A stretch of 64,000 nucleotides of DNA from Salipiger bermudensis (GTDB lineage Bacteria > Pseudomonadota > Alphaproteobacteria > Rhodobacterales > Rhodobacteraceae). The notes under the pieces are model-generated. The model made no database searches and had not been told where the DNA came from. It saw nothing but the letters and a program-made list of their open reading frames with translations. Numbering within the stretch: position 1 is the first letter of the stretch; the number at the start of each line of letters is the position of its first letter. The position numbers and the translations under genes were made by a program. Positions 58,383-64,000 of this stretch are shown here, piece after piece. The stretch covers positions 372,001 to 436,000 of the forward strand of contig NZ_JAHVIA010000001.1 of NCBI RefSeq assembly GCF_019801965.1. Reading direction: 5' to 3'.

Positions 58383-60127
58383 CCGGGCGGACGGAGAATT
58401 CCGGCAAGCTGTTCAGCTGGCTGTGGTGGAACTACCTCTGGAAACACCGCTGGCTGCTGGTCGTCGCGCTGATCTTCATGAGCATCGAAGGCGCCATGTT
58501 CGGCCTGCTCAGCTACATGATGAAGCCGATGTTCGACAACGTCTTCGTCGGCGGCAACAGCAGCGCGATCTGGTGGGTCGGGCTGGTGATCTTCGGCAGC
58601 TTCCTGCTGCGCGCCATCGCCAGCATCGTGCAGAAGGTGGTGATGTCGCGGGTCTCGCAGCTCACCGTCGGAGCGATCCGCAACGATCTCGTGACCCATC
58701 TCATGAGCCTCGACGGCAGCTTTCACCAGGCCTACGGCCCGGGCTACCTGATGCAGCGCATCGAGGGCGATGTCGGCAGCATCTCGAAGGTCTGGCGCAT
58801 TATCATCACCGGCGCCGGCCGCGATGTGGTCGCGCTGATCTCGCTCTTTGGCGTGGCGCTGGGGATCGACTGGCGCTGGACGCTGGTGGCGCTGATTGGC
58901 GCTCCAATCATGGTGCTGCCCTCGGTCTTCGCGCAGCGCTACGTGCGCGGCAACGCTCGCAAGGCGCGCGACATCTCGGCCAAGCTCTCGACACGCCTCA
59001 ACGAGATCTTCCACGGCATCGTGCCGGTCAAGCTCAACCGGCTCGAAGAATACCAGGCCAACCGCTACCGCAAGCTCACCGACAAGCGCATTCGCACCGA
59101 GGTGCGCGCCACTCTGGGCGAGGCCTCGATCCCCGGCCTGATCGACATCATGTCGGGCATCGGCTTCATGGGCGTGCTGTTCTACGGCGGCAGCGAGATC
59201 CTCTCGGGCGAAAAGACCGTGGGCGATTTCATGGCCTTCTTCACCGCCATCGCGCTGGCCTTCGAACCGCTGCGCCGGCTCGGCGCGGTCAGCGGCACCT
59301 GGCAGATCGCCGCCGCCTCCATCGAGCGCCTGAAGGAGTTGATGGACATGGTCCCGGCGCTGCGCGACCCGGACCAGCCCAAGCCCGCGCCGGAGGGTGT
59401 TCCGGGCATCGTGCTCGATGACGTGCACCTCTCTTATGGCGACGCGCCGGTGCTGCGCGGCACCAGCTTCACCGCCGAGGCCGGCAAGACCACCGCGCTG
59501 GTCGGCGCCTCGGGCGCCGGCAAGTCGACCATTTTCAACGTGCTGACCCGACTCGTCGATCCCGCGCAGGGCCGCGTCGAGATCGGCGGCACCGCGGTCT
59601 CCGAGATGAAGCTCACCGAGCTGCGCGGCCTGTTCTCGGTGGTCAGCCAGGAAGCGCTGCTTTTCGACGAGTCGCTGCGCGAGAACATCCTGCTCGGCCG
59701 CAAGGATGTCTCCGAGGCGCGCCTGCAGGAGGTGCTCGAGGCGGCCCACGTGGCCGATTTCCTGCCCCGTCTCGAGGGTGGGCTCGACGCCCAGGTTGGG
59801 CCGCGCGGCTCGTCGCTCTCGGGTGGCCAGCGCCAGCGCGTGGCGATCGCCCGCGCCATCCTGCGCGACACCCCCATCCTGCTCCTGGACGAGGCCACCT
59901 CGGCGCTCGACGTGCAGTCCGAGGCGGTTGTGCAGGCGGCGCTCGACGATCTCGCCAAGGGGCGCACGACGCTGGTCATCGCGCACCGGCTCTCGACCGT
60001 GCGCCACGCCGACAAGATCGTGGTGATGGATCAGGGCCGCGTGGTCGAGGAAGGCACCCATGACGAGCTTCTCGCCCGCGGCGGCGCCTTCGCGCGGCTG
60101 CACGCGATGCAGTTCTCGGAAACCTGA
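58379..60127 (+). CDS. ABC exporter, MsbA-like (ATP-binding and permease)
   Basis: The 582-residue half transporter has six helices in about 1-330 (WNYLWKHRWLLVVALIFMSIEGAMFGLLSYMMKPMFDNVFV) and a C-terminal ATPase: Walker A VGASGAGKST, signature LSGGQRQRVAIARA, Walker B ILLLDEATSALD. This is the MsbA/lipid exporter layout; flipping of lipid A across the inner membrane is the expected role. It starts at GTG 58379, overlapping the phosphatase stop. Confidence 0.9.
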   Translation: MTGRTENSGKLFSWLWWNYLWKHRWLLVVALIFMSIEGAMFGLLSYMMKPMFDNVFVGGNSSAIWWVGLVIFGSFLLRAIASIVQKVVMSRVSQLTVGAIRNDLVTHLMSLDGSFHQAYGPGYLMQRIEGDVGSISKVWRIIITGAGRDVVALISLFGVALGIDWRWTLVALIGAPIMVLPSVFAQRYVRGNARKARDISAKLSTRLNEIFHGIVPVKLNRLEEYQANRYRKLTDKRIRTEVRATLGEASIPGLIDIMSGIGFMGVLFYGGSEILSGEKTVGDFMAFFTAIALAFEPLRRLGAVSGTWQIAAASIERLKELMDMVPALRDPDQPKPAPEGVPGIVLDDVHLSYGDAPVLRGTSFTAEAGKTTALVGASGAGKSTIFNVLTRLVDPAQGRVEIGGTAVSEMKLTELRGLFSVVSQEALLFDESLRENILLGRKDVSEARLQEVLEAAHVADFLPRLEGGLDAQVGPRGSSLSGGQRQRVAIARAILRDTPILLLDEATSALDVQSEAVVQAALDDLAKGRTTLVIAHRLSTVRHADKIVVMDQGRVVEEGTHDELLARGGAFARLHAMQFSET

Positions 60128-60206
60128 GCCACACCCCCTCGCACCCGCCGCCAAGGCACCCTAGATTGCCGGGCAGACGACGCGACGGACAGATCGGGAG
60201 AGCGCG

Positions 60207-60941
60207 ATGACGAGCGAACGCAAGGTGCTGCGGGTGAGCGGCCCGGAGGCGGGGCATTTCCTGCAAGGGCTGGTGACCAATGATGTCGCCCGGCTGAAGG
60301 ACGGGCTGGTCTATGCCGCGCTGCTGACGCCGCAGGGCAAGTACCGCGCCGATTTCTTCCTCGTGCCCAAGGGTGACGACATCCTGATCGATGTCGATGC
60401 GGCGCTGGCGCCGGACCTGATGCGCATGCTGAGCATGTACAAGCTGCGATCCAAGGTCGCGATCAGCGAGACCGACATCGCCGTGACGCGCGGCACCGGC
60501 GCCGAACCGGAGGGCGCCTTCGTCGATCCGCGCGATCCGCGCATGGGCTGGCGCGGCTATGATGGCCAGGCAGGGCAAGACGCCGACTGGGATGCCCTGC
60601 GCGTCGCCGCCTGCGTGCCCGAGAGCGGCGTCGAGCTGACGCCGGACACCTTCATCCTGGAAGCCGGGTTCGAGCGCCTGAACGGCGTCGATTTCCGCAA
60701 GGGCTGCTATGTCGGTCAGGAGGTCACCGCGCGGATGAAACACAAGACCGAGCTGCGCAAGGGGCTGGCGCAGGTCGACGTCAGCGGCAGCGCCCCCGTG
60801 GGCAGTGAGATCCTCGCCGGCGAGAAAGCCGCCGGGACGCTCTACACCCAGGCCGAGGGGCATGGCATCGCCTATCTGCGCTTCGACCGGGCCAAGGGCG
60901 AGATGACGGCTGACGGCGCAACGGTGCGCTACGCCCCATGA
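60207..60941 (+). CDS. ygfZ: YgfZ/CAF17 folate-binding protein (iron-sulfur cluster repair)
   Basis: The 244-residue protein has the signature DFRKGCYVGQEVTARMKHKTELRKG (KGCYxGQE, catalytic Cys about residue 169) and an N-terminal GCV-T-like fold (FLQGLVTNDVARLKDGLVYAALLTPQGKYRADFFL). It helps build or repair radical-SAM Fe-S enzymes in a folate-dependent way. It overlaps the next gene by four bases (ATGA). Confidence 0.93.
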   Translation: MTSERKVLRVSGPEAGHFLQGLVTNDVARLKDGLVYAALLTPQGKYRADFFLVPKGDDILIDVDAALAPDLMRMLSMYKLRSKVAISETDIAVTRGTGAEPEGAFVDPRDPRMGWRGYDGQAGQDADWDALRVAACVPESGVELTPDTFILEAGFERLNGVDFRKGCYVGQEVTARMKHKTELRKGLAQVDVSGSAPVGSEILAGEKAAGTLYTQAEGHGIAYLRFDRAKGEMTADGATVRYAP

Positions 60942-61735
60942 GCCTCGCGGCGCTCGAACCGGTCTTCGGCGCCACAGTTGCCTCGGCGCAGCCGCTGCAG
61001 GGCGGCGATCTCTCGGAAGTGCTGAAGGTCACGCTTGGCGATGGCCGGGTGATGGCGGTGAAGCGTGGCGCGCGGGTCGATACCGAGGCGCGGATGCTGG
61101 CCGCCATGGCCACCGCCGGCGCGCCGGTGCCCGGGGTGCTGCACCAGGCCGGAGAGCTGCTCTGTCTCGAATGGCTTGAGGACGTCCGCCCCTCGCCTGC
61201 GGGCTGGGAGGCGCTCGGCGCCGGGCTGGTGGCTTTGCACGAGCATTGCGGCGCAGGCTATGGCTGGCCCGAGGAATATGCCTTCGGTCCGCTCCCGATC
61301 GAGAACGGCCCGGCGCAGAGCTGGCCCGCCTTCTGGGCCGAGCGCCGGCTGCTGCCCTTCCTGCCCCACCTGCCCGCCGATCTCGCCCGCCGTGTCGAGG
61401 CGCTCGCCACCGCGCTGCCCGAGCGCCTGCCCGAGGCCCCGCCCCCTGCCCTGCTCCACGGCGATCTCTGGACCGGCAACGCGGTTTTCGGCGAGGCCAC
61501 GGCGTGGATGATCGACCCGGCCTGCTACCACGGCGACGGCGAGGTCGACCTCGCCATGCTCGAGCTCTTCGGCACCCCGCCCGAGCTGTTCTGGAGCGGC
61601 TATGGCGGCACCGCGCCGGGCCGCGCCGAGCGGCGTCCGATCTACCAGCTCTTCCCCGCCCTCGTGCATCTGCGGCTCTTCGGCGCGGGCTATCGCGGGC
61701 TGGTGGCGCGCTGCCTCGACGCCGCCGGCGTCTGA
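60938..61735 (+). CDS. fructosamine kinase family protein
   Basis: The 265-residue protein follows the FN3K/aminoglycoside phosphotransferase fold: VMAVKRGARVDTEARMLAAM (Lys and Glu), GVLHQAGELLCLEWLED, then the catalytic ALLHGDLWTGNAVFGEATAWMIDPACYHGDGEVDLAMLELFG (HGDxxxxN and IDP). It would phosphorylate glycated amines, allowing repair of sugar-modified proteins. It is coupled to ygfZ and closes the operon. Confidence 0.9.
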   Translation: MSLAALEPVFGATVASAQPLQGGDLSEVLKVTLGDGRVMAVKRGARVDTEARMLAAMATAGAPVPGVLHQAGELLCLEWLEDVRPSPAGWEALGAGLVALHEHCGAGYGWPEEYAFGPLPIENGPAQSWPAFWAERRLLPFLPHLPADLARRVEALATALPERLPEAPPPALLHGDLWTGNAVFGEATAWMIDPACYHGDGEVDLAMLELFGTPPELFWSGYGGTAPGRAERRPIYQLFPALVHLRLFGAGYRGLVARCLDAAGV

Positions 61736-61739
61736 GCCC

Positions 61740-62207
61740 TCACCCCAGCCGCTTCTCATAGACCTCCACCGCCCGCTCTGCGCCGGCGCGCTGCATCAGC
61801 CCGCGCGACGGCGCGTTGAAGCTGTGCACGCTGGCGATCCAGCCGTCGCAGCCGCGCGCCGCGATTTCGGCCTCGAACCCGACCACCAGCCGCCGCGCGA
61901 TGCCGCGCCGCCGCCACGACGGCGCCACCGCGATGTGATCGAGCACGGCAAGCTTTCGCGGGCGCTCCACGGCGCTCACGGCCACCTCTCGCGGCCGCCA
62001 GAGCAGGTAGCCTCGCGCCACCCCCTCGGCACGGTAGACCAGCGCCTCCGCGCCGGTATCGAGCTCGTGGGCCAGCATCCCAGCCAAGGCCGGCTCGTCG
62101 GCCTCGGCGTGGAACCGATGCGGCACCCGCTGGACATGCAGGGCGTTGAGCCCGCTCAGCAGGCTGGCCACCTGCGGCAGGTCCGTCTGAAGAAGATGGT
62201 CGATCAT
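61740..62207 (-). CDS. GNAT family N-acetyltransferase
   Basis: The 155-residue acetyltransferase has DHIAVAPSWRRRGIARRLVVGFEAEIAARG, with the acetyl-CoA loop R-R-x-G-x-A near residue 100. The substrate is unknown. ATG 62207 directly follows a hairpin that contains its ribosome site (AGGAGG). It is 95 bases downstream of efp on the same strand, so it may be read from efp read-through only. Confidence 0.85.
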   Translation of the reverse strand: MIDHLLQTDLPQVASLLSGLNALHVQRVPHRFHAEADEPALAGMLAHELDTGAEALVYRAEGVARGYLLWRPREVAVSAVERPRKLAVLDHIAVAPSWRRRGIARRLVVGFEAEIAARGCDGWIASVHSFNAPSRGLMQRAGAERAVEVYEKRLG

Positions 62208-62210
62208 GAA

Positions 62211-62243
62211 AAAGGCCTCCTGGGCTTTGCGCCGGAGGCCTTT
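62211..62243 (-). terminator. efp terminator that includes the next gene's ribosome site
   Basis: On the minus strand, AAAGGCCTCC and GGAGGCCTTT form a perfect 10-base stem with a 13-base loop followed by a run of T that ends at the GNAT start codon. The downstream arm contains AGGAGG, the GNAT ribosome site. Confidence 0.75.
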
Positions 62244-62302
62244 GGTCATCTCGTCATGTCTGCCCCCGGATCGCACGGGGACAAGAGTGGTCGGCGCGCG
62301 GG

Positions 62303-62866
62303 TTATGCGCGTTCCGAATACTCCATGGTTTCGGTGTTCACGACGATGTCCTCGTCCTGCCCGACGAAGGGCGGGACCGAGATGCGCACGCCGTTGTCGA
62401 GCACCGCGGGCTTGAAGCTGTTGGCGGCCGTCTGGCCCTTCACCACCGGCTCGGTCTCGGCGATCTTGCAGACCACCTTCTGCGGCAGCGTGGCGTTCAG
62501 CGCCTCGGCATCGTAGAATTCGACCACGATGGTCATGCCGTCCTGCAGGAACGGGCGACGCTCGCCGAGGATGTCGGCGGGCAGCTGCACTTGGTCGTAG
62601 GTCTCGGTGTCCATGAAGATGAGCATGCCGTCATCCTCGTAGAGGAACTGCATATCCTTCTGCTCGAGACGCACACGCTCGACCTTGTCGGCGGAGCGGA
62701 AGCGCTCGTTGAGCTTGGAGCCGTTGCGCAGGTTCTTCAGCTCGACCTGAGCGAAAGCACCGCCTTTGCCGGGCTTCACATGGTCCACCTTCACGGCAGC
62801 CCACAGGCCATCGTTGTGTTCCAGCACGTTGCCGGGGCGGATTTCGTTACCGTTAATCTTGGGCAT
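62303..62866 (-). CDS. efp: elongation factor P
   Basis: The 187-residue protein has the KOW-like N-terminal domain with the tip KPGKGGAF (Lys about residue 34, the modified position) and the two OB folds ([76 protein letters not shown]). It rescues ribosomes stalled at polyproline. ATG 62866 matches [16 protein letters not shown]. Confidence 0.97.
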   Translation of the reverse strand: MPKINGNEIRPGNVLEHNDGLWAAVKVDHVKPGKGGAFAQVELKNLRNGSKLNERFRSADKVERVRLEQKDMQFLYEDDGMLIFMDTETYDQVQLPADILGERRPFLQDGMTIVVEFYDAEALNATLPQKVVCKIAETEPVVKGQTAANSFKPAVLDNGVRISVPPFVGQDEDIVVNTETMEYSERA

Positions 62867-63101
62867 GGGTAGGCTGGACCTTGACCAAAGGTTGATGATT
62901 GTCTGGCCGGTCCTATATCTGCCCAGTCCCGACCATGCAAGACGACGCGCGCGGCCGGGAGCGGAATGTCGAGTGCGTAAGAAATAAGCAATGATGTGAG
63001 CGCATGTCAGCCATGCGTTTGTGGTGTATCCGAATCGAACGGAATGGTTCATAACGCCACGCACGCCGGAAAAGACAAGAGCAATAATCAAAGGTCGAAA
63101 T

Positions 63102-63431
63102 ATGAAAGATTTCGTGGATAGCACAGCCTTCAATGCCGAACAGGGCAACCGCGCACGCAAGCTTTTTGCGGCCGTGGTTCTGGCTGCGCTCGACGACGCG
63201 ATCGCCGACGACAAGAAATACGGCAATGGCCCGGAGCAGATCGCCCGCTGGGCGCGGTCGCGCGACGGCCGTGAAGTTCTGAGCTGTGCCGGCATCGACC
63301 CGAACGAACGTGTTGTTCAGGGCCTGATGGAATTTGTCGGCAAGGGCATTCGCACCTCGGTCGCGCTGTCGCGCGAGGAGAGCGAGCGCCGCAACGCCGC
63401 AGCAGCGGCGGATCGCGCCGAAGCAGCCTAA
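63102..63431 (+). CDS. DUF6280 family protein
   Basis: The 109-residue protein ([51 protein letters not shown]...) matches, as I recall, the small DUF6280 family of Rhodobacterales. Function is unknown. The sequence is helical, soluble, with an Ala-rich end. The start at 63102 gives the family N-terminus; an ORF to 63021 is off-character. A strong terminator follows at 63461. Confidence 0.72.
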   Translation: MKDFVDSTAFNAEQGNRARKLFAAVVLAALDDAIADDKKYGNGPEQIARWARSRDGREVLSCAGIDPNERVVQGLMEFVGKGIRTSVALSREESERRNAAAAADRAEAA

Positions 63432-63460
63432 TATCTGCCGATCCCTCGGCACGTTGAACG

Positions 63461-63500
63461 AAAGGCGCTCCCTGAAAAGGGAGCGCCTTTCGGTTTTTTC
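63461..63500 (+). terminator. rho-independent terminator
   Basis: A perfect 13-base stem, GAAAGGCGCTCCC/GGGAGCGCCTTTC with loop TGAAAA, is followed by GGTTTTTT. It ends the DUF6280 unit and may also face the opposing gene at 63543. Confidence 0.93.
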
Positions 63501-63542
63501 GGAGATGCGAATTGCGGCGCGGGTCGGGGCGCGGACGCCCCG

Positions 63543-64000
63543 TCAGTCGAAATGCTCGCTGGTCACCATGCGGTGGATCTCGCGCCGGACCATCTTGCGC
63601 ACGTTGCGCGTGATGCGCTCGCCAAGCGCGCCCTGAAGCTCCTGCCGGATCAGGTCGGAAACCAGCTCGCGCAGCATGTCCTCGTCGAACAGCTCGACCG
63701 GCGCCGGCAGCGCATCGCTGCTCTCGGCGGCGGCGACATCGGGCAGCCCGGGCATATCCGGGATCTCGGAGCGCGGAGCCCCCTTCCAGACCGGACCTTC
63801 GAGCACGAGCGCCTCGGGCTTGCCCCCCGGCGCGACCTCCTCGAACACGGCGGCCTGGGCCCATTCGGGCTGCTCCGGCGCGATATCCTGCGGCTCTTCG
63901 GCCACGTGATCCTGCCATTCCAGCGGGCGCTGCGGACGGTGGACGAAGGCGGCACGCGGCGGTTCCTCGCTCGACGCGGGCTCTTCCGGCAGCCCTGCAG
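63543..64000 (-). CDS. uncharacterised protein, 5' end outside the window
   Basis: The frame is open from the stop at 63543 to the window edge without a start, so at least 151 codons are present and the N-terminus is missing. The visible part is acidic and Pro/Glu/Ala-rich (likely disordered), followed by a conserved-looking helical end: EDMLRELVSDLIRQELQGALGERITRNVRKMVRREIHRMVTSEHFD. An internal GTG at 63905 could be a start, but the sequence before it is equally protein-like. I cannot name the family. Confidence 0.65.
   Translation of the reverse strand, partial: AGLPEEPASSEEPPRAAFVHRPQRPLEWQDHVAEEPQDIAPEQPEWAQAAVFEEVAPGGKPEALVLEGPVWKGAPRSEIPDMPGLPDVAAAESSDALPAPVELFDEDMLRELVSDLIRQELQGALGERITRNVRKMVRREIHRMVTSEHFD

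Overview
The window reads as chromosomal DNA of an alphaproteobacterium of the order Rhodobacterales (Roseobacter/Rhodobacteraceae type). It is GC-rich and densely packed. The main evidence is a polyhydroxyalkanoate cluster with PhaR-type CTGC-N3-GCAG sites, the ctaC-ctaB-small ORF-ctaG-ctaE oxidase locus, a plant/alphaproteobacterial-type glutamate-cysteine ligase, fungal-type saccharopine dehydrogenases, several small DUF families common in roseobacters, and intergenic repeats of a kind I associate with this family. I cannot name the genus. I found no tRNA, rRNA, CRISPR array, IS element or prophage.

Layout. 1-2.4 kb: small envelope genes, including a possibly frameshifted mini-gene, an I78 peptidase-inhibitor homologue and a lipoprotein. 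2.4-6.4 kb: HNH protein, Kdo transferase (waaA), Nudix, DUF1178, SDR and an NTF2-like gene on the plus strand. 6.5-10 kb: lysC and ptsP. 10.4-15.5 kb: EcsC, GNAT, flavin reductase, SulP transporter and mtnP. 15.5-17.8 kb: a two-gene exported-protein unit and LysE lie between mtnP and apt. 17.9-24.1 kb: PHA storage and ketone-body block (phaZ divergent from phaC, phasin, a second phasin with a histone-H1-like tail, then the CoA-transferase subunits scoAB). 24.2-30.6 kb: L,D-transpeptidase, topA, dprA and tldD on the minus strand. 30.6-34.2 kb: aa3 oxidase genes behind a perfect FNR-type box. 34.4-40.8 kb: two saccharopine dehydrogenases, a histidine phosphatase, a coiled-coil membrane protein plus a large OmpA-like protein, and ubiA. 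40.8-43.5 kb: rsmE, a two-TM protein and gshA. 43.6-45.8 kb: DUF805, a 580-base non-coding stretch with two copies of a structured 79-nt repeat, and an RsbW-like/STAS partner-switch pair. 45.9-50.6 kb: thiolase, repeats, hom, a serine hydrolase, a lipoprotein and a TetR regulator. 50.7-56.3 kb: cytochrome c, a small transporter, the Lol lipoprotein exporter, an NAD-binding protein, DUF1992, a HisC-like aminotransferase. 56.3-61.7 kb: a class V aminotransferase, then a translationally coupled run of phosphatase, MsbA-like exporter, YgfZ/CAF17 and fructosamine-kinase genes. 61.7-64 kb: GNAT, efp, DUF6280 and the 3' part of an uncharacterised gene.

How the genes work together. phaC, the two phasins, phaZ, scoAB and a distant thiolase form the carbon-storage side of acetyl-CoA metabolism. 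waaA, the msbA-like gene with its phosphatase partner, the Lol exporter and the OmpA-like gene serve the outer membrane. ctaC/B/G/E, ubiA and the cytochrome c serve respiration. lysC, hom and the saccharopine dehydrogenases cover the start of aspartate-family synthesis and the end of lysine catabolism. mtnP and apt recycle methylthioadenosine to AMP.

Most of the window is housekeeping. The parts that known gene families do not explain are the tandem 79-nt elements at 44.4-44.7 kb, the dispersed hairpin repeats at 12.5 and 47.1 kb, the 73-residue insertion inside a STAS domain, and the PhaF-like phasin. All functions come from reading motifs and recalling families; no search was run.
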